A stretch of 64,000 bases of DNA. Source: Salarias fasciatus (taxonomy: Eukaryota; Chordata; Actinopteri; Blenniiformes; Blenniidae). Made by a program: the position numbers and the translations under genes. The stretch lies in NCBI RefSeq assembly GCF_902148845.1, contig NC_043754.1, forward strand, positions 18,285,931 through 18,349,930, given 5' to 3'. Shown here piece by piece: positions 1 through 11,034 of this stretch (position 1 is its first letter; each line of letters starts with the position of its first letter). The notes beneath the pieces were generated by a model, which was given only the letters and a program-made list of their open reading frames with translations, was not told where the DNA came from and made no database searches.

Positions 1-1260
1 GTTAGAATCTATTCTGACGTCTGGTTTTAAAGAGACGCTGCACAGTACCAAAATACTAACACTAAATTCACAGAAGGGGAACTCGGCTCCCTTCACTTTA
101 ATGTATGCAACAATGTTACTAACAGCTATGGTTTTATATATGACATTTGATTATACCATATTTAAAGTGTATTTTCTGTGAAAGGGGAGGGTTTTATATG
201 GTTTACTGAAGCAGTGTTTTAATAGGGACTTTACTTGGGATGGTGGCCAACACTTCTAATGGTTTGTGGATGAATCATGAATCCATATTGTTCACATAAA
301 TCATCTGGTAATGTGATGGGGAAAGATTTACCGGCTCATTACCAGATGAAGGGCGATGATGATTTAATAAAGTGTAGCGACTGTTAGTTTTTTTACTTCA
401 TAGCCTCTGAGGAAGTGAAACACTGCTTTTATGTATCGGTGCCTCCTTTTTTGGGTTTAAAGTGAAAAAGGACATTAAGTCTGGCTGAAAAAAAATACAT
501 AATAAAAACTATAAGCTTCAACAGTCTGTGGTTTATATCTTTTTTTCTTCCTGTTGTAAATGAAGTTCTTCAATGGTCATATTTTTCTTACAAAAACATC
601 TAAACTGGTGTTAATGATTATATTGTTCTTGACCAGGGAAATGTTTGGATACAATAAGAAATTAGGAATCAGATGAAAATTAGTCTCCATAATGCACACA
701 ATGCAACAACTTACCTTCATTTTGAAAGTCTAGCAGTTTGATTTATTTCAGTGTAGATAGCTCATGATTAAGGGTGGACATTTTGCTGTGCTGGGAGATT
801 ATAAATTCACTCATGATTATCAGTCATAACATGCAAAGTCATCCCTAAACTTGACAGATGCAAAGCAGGAACGCTGCTTTTATGAAGAGATGTATTCATT
901 TGGGGCATATTTTAAAATTAGAGCTGACAGTTTCTCATGTGCCTCCCTCAGAAGAGTTGATTTCCCTCTTCTTTTGAGAGAGAAACATTTTTCTCATGTG
1001 CTGTTAATAAGTAACCTATACATATCAGTGACTTGACTTGCATAAATGTGAAAAATAACTAACATATGTACAGACTTTTTCCAAAAAAATAGAATATCAA
1101 GGAACAACTTATTTCCTTAATTCCATTCATAAAGTTAAACATTAATAGATAATAGATTCAGGGCCCACAATTTACATGCTTTTAAGTATTTATTTGTTTA
1201 TTTTCACGTAATCTGGCCTTCCAGCACTTAAAACCCACGAAAACAGGAATTCTAAAAATT
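1..1260. other. AT-rich stretch with no recognised gene
   Basis: No exon could be supported. Poly(A)-signal hexamers AATAAA occur at 366-371 and 501-506 on the plus strand, so the left end may be the 3' UTR of a plus-strand gene lying outside the window; this is inference only. A perfect 13-bp inverted repeat lies at 301-349 (see findings). Short open frames here have no protein-like composition. Confidence 0.4.
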
Positions 1261-1269
1261 AGAATGGTG

Positions 1270-1815
1270 TGGAAGAATCAGTTCACAGGATGCTGTGTCC
1301 AAGCATATCAATGGAAAGCCTAGTGGAAGAGCGAAAAGTTCCAGCAAAAGAGATGACCATGGACTTCAGCGCATTATCAAACAGGAGATTCAAGAATCAA
1401 GGAGTGGAATCAGGTGGGAGTCACAGCTTCTAAAACCATAACATTCAGATGCATCTGGGAGATGGACTGAAACTGGGCAAGTTCTGGGCCTGAGCCAACG
1501 TAAGAAGAGAGAGTCTCAACTGGGCCAAGGAGAAGAAGGACTAGACTGTTGGCCAGTGGCCCAAGGTCCTCTTCTCTGATGAAAGTAAAGTGTGGCTTTC
1601 ATTCAGGAATCAAGGTCCAAGGGTGTGGAGGAAGACAGGTGAGCTGCTTGAGATCCAGTGTGAAATACCCACGGTCAGTCATGATTTGGGGTGTAATGTC
1701 CAGTGCAGGTGTTTTTGAACTCTGCTTTCTTAAATCCAAGGTCACGGCAACAGTGTAACAGAAAGTTATAGAGCACTTCATGATTCCTTCAGCTGAGGAT
1801 CTACATGGAGATGCA
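1270..1815 (+). mobile_element. Decayed Tc1/mariner transposon remnant
   Basis: Translation in shifting plus-strand frames gives recognisable pieces of a fish Tc1 transposase. A GR..SSKRDD-like piece of the N-terminal DNA-binding region lies near 1330-1370. LNWAKEKKD and SDESK lie near 1517-1590. The hallmark VMIWGVMSSAGV lies near 1678-1712, followed by LCFLKSKVTA and a piece resembling EHFMIPSA. Several frame breaks and stops separate these blocks and no terminal inverted repeats were recognised, so this is a dead copy. It ends roughly 200 bp before the cct8 start codon. The family assignment rests on the conserved block around MIWGxMSSAG. The exact ends are uncertain. Confidence 0.8.
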
Positions 1816-2028
1816 GAAAGGGTCTGGATTATACGAGAGCGTCACCGTGTGGCGTGTTTCCAGCAAAGCTCGTGAAACGCAAAAGAATCTTTCTGTCCCT
1901 CGTCGCTTCCTGTAGTGAGTCTCCGCGCGACTGGCCCCGCCTCCCCCTCGGTCTCTCCGGCTTTGTACCCAGAGCTGAAAGCACGCGGCTACCTTCTTCA
2001 ACACACCGGGGCTGCTTATCATCCCGAA

Positions 2029-5000
2029 ATGGCTCTCCACGTCCCCAAAGCGCCGGGTTTTGCCCAAATGTTAAAGGATGGTGCCAAGGTGAAGTTAAAA
2101 ACCGCGCGCTGGTGATTCTTGTTACTTGACAGGCGGTGTTTTGTGCCTAGCGTGTTAGCTCATGCTAGCCGCTGAGTTAGCGCTCATTCACAGTCATGTG
2201 GGAGAGTTCTAGAAAGCAGCTAGGCCGCTGTGGGCTGCTCCACCCAGGGCTTGTTGTGAGGGGTGGCAGGATACTTTTTTGGAGTTTCAATGTCTGATTT
2301 AACGCTTATTCATTCCGCACGTGTCTGTAATGCGTCTGCCGCAGCATTGAGCGGCTGTCAGACTGCAGTCACACCCAGTCACCGTGCACATCATTGAGGA
2401 TCTGATTGTTCACATCTGCCTGCACCATGATGACTCCTCTGTTTTCGATTTAGCCCATATGCTAATAAATCAATTTACATTATTATACTGTAGAAAATCA
2501 CATTGCTTTTAACACATATCTGTGAAGAGGAAGCTTTTGAATAAACATTTTCTCGCCCATTACAGCACTATTCAGGGCTTGAGGAAGCAATCTTTCGTAA
2601 CATCAGAGCATGCAAGGAGCTCTCTCAGACCACACGCACTGCCTATGGGCCTAATGGTGAGTTGACTTGCCCTCCAGATGTGTAGATGATTGTAATTGGA
2701 TTCTGATTTATTAGATCCATATACATTTTGGTTGAAGAGTCTGCAGTCATCAGCTGTGTCTTTTTTGTGTCTCAGGCATGAACAAAATGGTCATCAACCA
2801 CTTGGAGAAGCTCTTTGTCACTAATGATGCCGCAACTATCCTCAGAGAGCTTGAGGTGAGAAAGTTGAACGTCTTTATCCGGCTTACTGCCTTAAAGTTG
2901 AATTTCTATTGATGGTTTCATTATTTCTTTGTCATTTCTTTGTCTGTTACATAGGTTCAGCATCCCGCCGCCAAAATGATTGTGATGGCGTCTCACATGC
3001 AAGAGCAGGAGGTTGGAGATGGCACCAACTTTGTCCTGGTGTTTGCCGGAGCGCTGCTGGAGCTGGCTGAGGAGCTTCTCAGAATGGGCCTGTCTGTGTC
3101 CGAGGTAAGCAAAGGATCTCTGCTGCATGCTTTGTGTGTCAATATAACCACCTATAATCATACAAAAAAAGCAATTATCAGAAGCTGTGAGTACTCTCAG
3201 ATCAACAGGCAGACTAAGTTTGACCCATTTGTTTGATATGTTTCAATTAGTGCATTTAGAATTTATTGAGGTCTGATTGTTATGAGGATCAACTGTAAAT
3301 ATTTTGCTTCAGATATTCTTCAAAGATGAAATATTGTAGAAACATACGGTCTAAAACTCAAATATGGTTCTCCAATTTCTCAGTATTATCTTTGTGTCTT
3401 GCTACAGGTGATCGAAGGCTATGAGAAAGCCTGTAAGAAAGCTTTGGAGATCCTGCCAGACTGCGTTTGCTCCTCAGCAAAGAACCTGCACGATGTGAAG
3501 GAGGCGGCGTCTCTCATCCGTACAGCGGTGATGAGCAAGCAGTACGGCAACGAAGACTTCCTTGCCAACCTCATCGCACAGGCCTGTGGTCAGTCCAAAG
3601 CACCGACACCCACTTTAGCTGTCGCCGAAGATTTTCTGGATATTTATATGAGCTCTATACATTTTTTTCTTTTTTTTTCTTTTCCTCAACCCACCTTGGG
3701 CTCCAGTCTCCATCTTCCCAGAATCTGGCAGTTTCAACGTTGACAGCGTGAGAGTGTGCAAGATATTGGTAAGCAGCAAGATTTAGTTTCGTTTGGTTTT
3801 TGTTTTTCCCATCCTCGTCTGAGTGCTTCTCTTGGCGTTTCCAGGGGTGTGGGGTGACTGCGTCTTCTATGCTCCACGGCATGGTCTTCAAGAAAGAGGC
3901 CGAAGGAGACATCACATCGGTCAAAGACGCCAAGGTGGCTGTCTTCTCCTGCCCCTTCGACTGCATGGTGACAGAGACCAAGGTAAGAAAAAAAAAAACC
4001 AAACAAAAAAAAACTTCACTTTCTGTCAGGACTTGCAATTTCTTATTTTTAAGCACATGTTTAAATAACATAACTGAGGTTGCTTCAGTCCTGTCCTGTC
4101 TATAGTTGTGGCGTTGTGGAAATGATCCCATGTGCTTTGCAGGGTACAGTGTTGATAAACAATGCACAGGAACTCATGAACTTCAGCAAGGGTGAGGAGG
4201 ATATGATGGAGGCTCAGGTGAAGGCCATCAAGGAGGCTGGAGCCAACGTGGTGGTTACCGGCGGTAAAGTAGCCGACATGGCGCTGCACTATGCCAACAA
4301 ATACAAGCTCATGGTGGTCAGGTAAGATCCTCACCAGGTGTGATGGGGATAAGTGTAAATTAGCATGGAAAATGTTGAACTTGATTGAATAATTATTAAT
4401 AGTGTTTGTTTGAAGAATTATTTTTTTTATTCATAAGTGTCATCTTTCAGGCTCAGTTTTTTTTTTTCCATATTTCAGACTTAACAGCAAGTTTGACCTC
4501 CGGAGGTTATGTAAGACTGTGGGAGCTGTAGCCCTACCAAGGATGGTAAGAATAGTCTCAACCCATTGATTTTATTTTTTTTTTTTCCATCACAATTGCT
4601 CAAATCAGTATTGTCTGAAATTGATTTGTGTCTTCTCAGACTGCCCCCACTCCTGAGGAGATGGGCCACTGCGATAACGTGTACCTGACAGAGGTGGGAG
4701 ACACTCAGGTGGTCGTCTTCAAACACGGTAGGCCGCTGTCCAAAATTGGTGTTTTGTTTTTTTTCAAAATCTTTGCTCCATGCAGGTTTCAGACCTAACA
4801 CACTGCTCGCTTGTTTTCTGTGTTACACAGAGAAAGAAGACGGTGCCATTTCAACAGTAGTGATCAGAGGCTCCACCGACAACCTGATGGACGACATCGA
4901 GAGGGCCGTCGATGACGGAGTCAACACCTTCAAGGTCCTGGTCAGGGTAGGTACCAACATCTGGCTAATCTATCTAACTTGAACTGTACATAACTGTCCA

Positions 5001-7119
5001 ATTTTGAGCCACGGATTTAAAAAAATTTTTTCTTTCCCTGTTGTCTTCAGGACAAGCGTCTGGTCCCTGGCGCTGGAGCCACTGAGATCGAGTTGGCCAA
5101 AAACATCACCTCATATGGAGAGGTATGCAGATTTGTGTGCATTAACTGAAGTATGAAGCCCTCTACCCTTTGATTTTCGTATTGCAGAAACAAGAAACAT
5201 AATCCCCTGCTTCCTCCCACTCCGCAGTCTTGCCCCGGCCTGGAGCAGTACGCCATCAAGAAGTTTGCCGAAGCGTTTGAGGCGCTGCCGCGAGCCCTGG
5301 CCGAGAACTCTGGAGTGAAGGGGAGCGAGCTCATTTCAAAAATGTATTCTGCGCATCACGAGGGAAACAAGAACATGGGCTTCGACATTGAGGTTTGTTT
5401 GTGGTCCAGAGTCATGTAATGTACAATTTCAGGTTCTCTTTCATCTTCAGTTGTGACCTAATACCTTCCTGTTCATATTTGAGCTAAATCACACGATTGC
5501 AAGCACCGCAATGCTTATTGTATAAACAAACTTATCATTCAACAATACGTACTTTTGCTTGATATCTTTCATTTAATCTATCTTTGATCACCTGATATGA
5601 ATAATAATCTGGTGCAGTTTTTTTTAACATCTTTTTATTCCCCTAAATGCAACTCAGCCATTTGCTCAGTGCATTTTGTAACGTGCCTGATTCCATGGAA
5701 GGAGTGTGTGTCCGGTTTGGCTGTGACAGCTGGGCTCTCGTGTCGTCCTCAGGGAGACGGCCCCGCTGTGAAGGACATGCTCGAAGCTGGCATCCTGGAG
5801 CCGTACCTGGTGAAATACTGGGGCGTCAAAATGGCCACCAACGCTGCCATCACCGTGCTGCGGGTGGATCAGGTGAGTGAACAAACCCCCCCGACGCACA
5901 AGGGTCCGCACATCATCAGGAGTACCCTCAAAGCTGCAATTACGGTGCGCACAGCCTTTTTTTTGGATGTCTTCTGACAAGACAGATCAAAGATGTATTC
6001 CATCTTTTTGCTCCCTTGTAATGAAAAGCCACCATATGCTGAGGTGTGAGTTTATACGACCGTTTGGCCTCAGCGGTCGAGCAAGCAGCGCTGTGTGAGC
6101 GCCCACTGTCCGGTGCTGATGTCGGTGTGTGTTGTATATGCTGTATGTGCGATCCAGATCATCATGGCTAAGGCTGCAGGGGGACCCAAAGCTCCCAAGC
6201 AGAGAGGCCATTGGGACAAGGACGATTGGACTGAGGAGCCCGATCATTTTGACACTCATCATTAGAGGGCGCGCACACGTGCACACACCCTCTGTTTAGT
6301 AGGTGCTGGAATGAGCTTTAAAGTCAGACCCACTCACAGGACACTGCAGTGAAATGTCGGTTGTTTTGCCTGTCACTACTAACACTGGGTGCCCAACACA
6401 ACTGGCTGAGAAGAAGAAGTGCCTTATTGATTTTGATTCACCCGTTCACAGGTCTGCTTTTAAGAATAGTGACTGAACCGCCGTCTAAACCTGCACCGAA
6501 TGGATAACCGTGTGGTGTGACCGCATGCTGCATGGACTCATTGACCTTTTGTTGGAAAAATGAAAAAAATATGTTGCTCAAAAATGTGGAAACCAAATCA
6601 GTCCATATACTGCTAGACTTAGTGTTTTTTTGATATCTTGATTTCAAGGAATTTTCTGTAAGTTATATTCACTGAGGTGAAATTATTTGTGTTCACTCAA
6701 CTTCGCACTGCTTCTATTTTCCATCACGGCTCTTTGTGCAGATGTGTTGCCATGTGGATTCATGAAAATTTCATCACCATATATGCCTTTCTGCTGTATA
6801 TGTAGGGATTTAAACAAGTCTTGCATAAGACACAGCGCTCAGTTGATGGTGCTGGTAAGATCTGTCCAGATCTGGATTGAATTGTCTGTTTTGTTTTCTA
6901 TGCAAAATGATTATTTAGCCAACTTGTTGAAGGTTGTCTGAAGTTTCCCATCCGCTGTTGGTTGTCTGGCACGTTTAACCTATTTGTATGAAACTAAATG
7001 CCTCCGAGTGTCTCATTAGAAACTTTTTTCTGTTCCTCTCTCTCCAGATCATCATGGCCAAACCAGCAGGGGGACCCAAACCTCCCCAGGGCAAGAAGGA
7101 CTTTGATGAGGATGACTGA
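2029..7119 (+). CDS. cct8: T-complex protein 1 subunit theta (CCT8), 15 coding exons with two alternative last exons
   Basis: Encodes the theta subunit of the cytosolic TRiC/CCT chaperonin, which folds actin, tubulin and many other proteins in an ATP-driven double ring. Exons: 2029-2088, 2566-2656, 2776-2855, 2955-3104, 3408-3588, 3707-3768, 3845-3982, 4143-4321, 4479-4545, 4640-4727, 4831-4946, 5051-5122, 5228-5392, 5753-5872, then 6158-6265 or 7048-7119. Ending in the distal exon gives 546 residues, close to the usual ~548; the proximal exon gives 558. Group II chaperonin motifs are intact: TAYGPNGMNKM near residue 45, the nucleotide-site VGDGTN near residue 100 and GAGATE in the equatorial domain near residue 420. 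The start MALHVPKAPGF matches vertebrate theta subunits. A poly(A) signal lies at 7307-7312. The duplicated terminal exon is the odd feature. Confidence 0.96.
6158..6265 (+). CDS. cct8: cct8 alternative last exon 15a (diverged duplicate)
   Basis: This segment has a good acceptor (ATCCAG) and starts in the same phase as the distal last exon. It encodes IIMAKAAGGPKAPKQRGHWD followed by an acidic, His-ending tail and a TAG stop, 35 residues in all. Its first ten or so residues copy exon 15b (IIMAKPAGGPKPP), so the two exons look like a tandem duplication in which 15a gained a longer, different tail. No AATAAA was seen between 6266 and 7048, so a transcript ending here would need a non-canonical signal or would carry exon 15b as 3' UTR up to 7307. 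Use in transcripts is inferred, not shown. Confidence 0.7.
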   Translation: MIMAKAAGGPKAPKQRGHWDKDDWTEEPDHFDTHH

Positions 7120-7306
7120 ATGTGATGCTCCTTTAACCCTCAGCGCTCCCACATGATTCACAAACCCTTTTTCTACTCGTTTATTTAAAGCTCAACTGTT
7201 TTGGTTTATTTTGTAGAACTGACCATTCATTGGTTAAAACAAAACAAACATGTGAAAGTAAAGCATACATATGGGTCTGTTGTCGCTTTTTATGTTCTCG
7301 GTCCCA

Positions 7307-7312
7307 AATAAA
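7307..7312 (+). terminator. cct8 poly(A) signal
   Basis: AATAAA lies 188 bp after the distal cct8 stop and is followed by a GT-rich stretch, as expected for cleavage. Confidence 0.8.
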
Positions 7313-7329
7313 AGCACTTGTGCTGTGTC

Positions 7330-7985
7330 ATCTGGTTTGGGATGTTTTATTTAATTTGTAACCTGAACAGTTCTATCCTTTACTTTCAGAGCAGTGTGTG
7401 TTTTAATTGATATTTTGATTTCCAGACTGGTTGTTGAGCAAAGCGTTTCCTTCCCACACAGTATAAATTCACCTTTAATGAAGCCTTTCGGGTTTGCTCT
7501 CAACATGTTGAAGCAGCAGAAATTATGCATGCATCGGTTTATTTTTAGACGGGTGAATGTAGAGAGCGGTGCGTCACGAGGTGCCCCCTGCACCACGCGC
7601 GCGTTCATCCACACATGCATTCGGAGATGCCTTTTTGGATATAAGAAGCACATTATGCAATTGATGCAGTAAATAGAAGAAAGGGTGTTCAGCAGAGCTG
7701 ATGTCTGCGGCTCTGATTAGGACGGCGAGCAGCAGGGGGAGCTGAGCTCCCGGTAATCGTCTCATTGGACGGCGGCGGTGTGGGCGGATTTGCTGCTGAC
7801 GTTGCCCACACTCGGGATTAACTTGTTTTTATGTCGCCATATCTGTCACATTTTACACCGGATAGCGTGATCAGCTGGAAAGCTGCTCCGCAACTCGTCG
7901 TCCCCCGGCCTTGTTGAAATCGGTCCGCGCGCGAGGCTTTGGCGTGCACGCGGCGTTTTTGCGCGCGGCGCGATGTGAGGAGCCT
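7330..7985. other. cct8-rskr intergenic gap, CpG-rich toward rskr
   Basis: No exon recognised. From about 7560 onward the sequence becomes GC- and CpG-rich, consistent with a CpG-island promoter for rskr. No TATA box is evident. Confidence 0.5.
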
Positions 7986-7987
7986 GG

Positions 7988-8059
7988 ATGAGGAGCGGCC
8001 GCCGCACTCGGGTCTCGGTGCTCATGTCCTGCCTCACTAATGGGGGCCGACGGCAGTAA
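7988..8059 (+). promoter_or_regulatory. Upstream ORF overlapping the rskr start codon
   Basis: An ATG at 7988 opens a 24-codon frame (with a second in-frame ATG) that ends at a TAA at 8057-8059. It overlaps the main rskr ATG at 8040 in another frame. If the 5' leader includes this ATG, initiation on rskr would need leaky scanning. The transcription start is unknown. Confidence 0.4.
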
Positions 8060-10998
8060 AAACAGGAAGGTGAGTTTGAATGGAGCTCGTGCGTGCTCAG
8101 GTGTGACGCACGCGCGGGCTTCCCCCGTTTCCGTTATGATTTTTGCCAGAGTCTTTACTCCGCCTTGTTCCACTGCACGCGTTCATCTGTTTAAGCGAAA
8201 TAACACGCAACCGATTTGCAGAGTAAGTGATGATAAAGTCAGGACTTGTGTTGGACACTCTTCAAAATCCTCTCCGTTTGTTAACCTGAGTGTTTATGTT
8301 ATTAACGCCTTTGCTTTGAAGGTGGAGCTGCACGCTTCCTGAAGCGACTCCTAAAATTAAATGGACAAATACACACTTGAAACTCTGATAAATTCAAGGA
8401 CCACTGTTCGTTTCCGATATGTTTAATTCATTGATTCCAGCCTATACAGTGACTGCAGATGCGTCCCTTGATGTGGCTCAGATGATAATGACATCTTGGA
8501 TGCTTCACTGCGCACATCTTTGCACCGCAGAGGATCTGATCTGTAGTGCAGCATAGAGGCCCGGGGGGGACGGTTCTGTGACCTACTGACTGCAGATTGG
8601 ATAGACCAAAGGGTTTTCCTTCTCCTGTTGAGACACAGCTGACAGCAGGAATCAGCTCCGGAGCATTTATGTAGAGATTGCAGATGCTCTTTATCTTGTT
8701 GTGCTGTTTCTGTTGAATTGCGTAACCACAGACTTTAAAACAGCAAAGAAACTGTGATTATAAAGCAATGGTTATGTAACATTAAAACACTAAAGCTGGT
8801 TTTGTGCAATTGTTTTGTCCTGTAAAATCTTGCATAATTTTGCCGAATGAGTTCAGAACTTCCTAAAGGTCAAGTAAAATTAGAACATCCTGCAAACAGC
8901 ACCTGATTAAACACTGTTTGTCCAGGCTGGATTAATTCTTTTGAGAGCATCAGAGTTCCCTTTTGTGTCATTGAAACTTCTTTAGAACTGTGGTTACTGA
9001 CAAGTTTCATGTCAAAATGACTCTGGATGCAACAGAACCATGGCTTTATACCCTAAATTTGCCCGGGGGCCAACTTGGATTTTTTTCTCCCCCGCAGAGG
9101 TCATCTGAAGTCCAGGAAGATGAAGCCCTCTCATCTGGCTGGCGCGGCTTCCTCTCGAGCATTGGCTTGTCCATCCCAGCAACCCTGTGTCGCCTGGCCC
9201 CACCAGCCCTCCAGCTGGGCCAGCGTCGAATGCTCCAAGGCAAGGCCCCCGAGATCCCAGAGCACGTCCTGCGGCTGGCGGGAGTCGGCCCGGGCAAGCT
9301 CAGAGCAGAGTGGAGCCTCCCGGGCTTTATCAGCATGTTCCTGCCGGAGTTCCCCCACAGAACTGTGCCTGGACACGAACACTTCCAGGTAGTCAGAATA
9401 CGGTAGAATCGTTGAAATAATTTATATAAGACTAGACATTCCTGAGTTTGACTGATTTTGACCTCTTGATGTGGCTTATGGTTAATCTCCTTCTCCCGCT
9501 CATCAGGTGCTTGGTTACATTGCCAAAGGTTCATTTGGACCGATTCTGAAAGTGAAGGACAAGACCAAACAGAGGACATACGCCGTTAAAGTGAGTCTTC
9601 TCAAACCTGCATTGGCATATTTCTGTTTGACTGTAAACACATGCATGTGTGGTTAAATGATGGCCTTACAAATGTCCGATACTTGAAAGTGTATATGGTG
9701 CTCTCAAAGCTCTCAGAATCCACATGGAAAAAGGATTGATGGATTGATTTGACTAATTAAATCATAAATAAAGCTCGTGGATTCAGTTTTCTTATTTCAA
9801 CTCAGTATTTTCTTATTCTTTTTTTTTGCCATCAGGTTATACCTAAATCAGAGATCCTAAGACTCGGGGTCCTGGACCAATCTAAAGAAGAAGTTATTGT
9901 CCAGGTTCGTTCAGCTTGTTTATCATTTCGATAATGTTCGATGTTTTATGAAACATAGATCTGTTTGAAACATCACCTCCAACTGCCCCAGATCCTGAAA
10001 ACATCAGTGCACCAGAGCTTTCCAAGAAACTTTTCATTCCAGTATTGTATATTTTACTATGAATACAGTTTGCCTTATTCTTCTATTATCGCAGATTTCA
10101 ATGGTTAAACACAGCAAGGTGTATTTCTTTATGCAGAAGATGTATATGTGTTTGTCTATATCTGCTATTATTAATAATATTAGCTGGTTCAAGTATTCTG
10201 AATGTCTATGAACTATTTCCTCAAAAGTGATATCCGTCCCGGCCAGCTTCAGCCTCCATTTTGACGCTTTAAATTCAACCCTCAAAATGTGAGCTCTCTT
10301 AGATTTTAACCGAAGAACGAAAGTTTTGACCTTCCTACGATCAAACATCAGAAATGAGAGTTTTCAGGTTGATCTTTGACCTTTGCCCACAGCGACAGGT
10401 TCGCCACCCATTTGTCCACGACCTGCAGGACTGCTGGCAGACACAGCGCCATCTCTACATTAGTGAGTCAGACAGCTGCCAGTGCCCCACTTCAACCCAG
10501 ACCCACTCTCCAAAAACCCCCGTCACGTTACCTTTTCCCACCTAAACACTGGCAGCTTTTTCTAGGATTTACCCACAATCCCCAACCCAACATGTAGAAC
10601 TTATTGAACCAAAGCGTGACCATGCTTTTACACTGCCGAGAGACTTTATTGAACAACCCCACAACCCCGATCCACCACTCCCTCTGCATCGTGCAGCTGC
10701 TTTGCCCTTTTTCCCCTCTCCTCCAGAGCGCTCACCCTGTTTTTCCAAATTAGCCACTGACTCAGAAAATGTGACCCACTTTGTTTGCTTCCCCACCCCC
10801 TGTGAGAAGAGAGCGTGTTCGCCCGGAGACCAGATGTTGAACGTTGTCACAGCTCAACAAGAATGCATGTCCCTTTCTAAAGGGAGGCTATGACTGTTCA
10901 CAGAAACTGTGAATCATCAGTGCATCTCTTAACACATAATGAGAAAGATGATGGAATTGTCTATTGTTCATTAGGACCTAACTGAAATCAGTGTTGAC

Positions 10999-11034
<36 letters not shown>

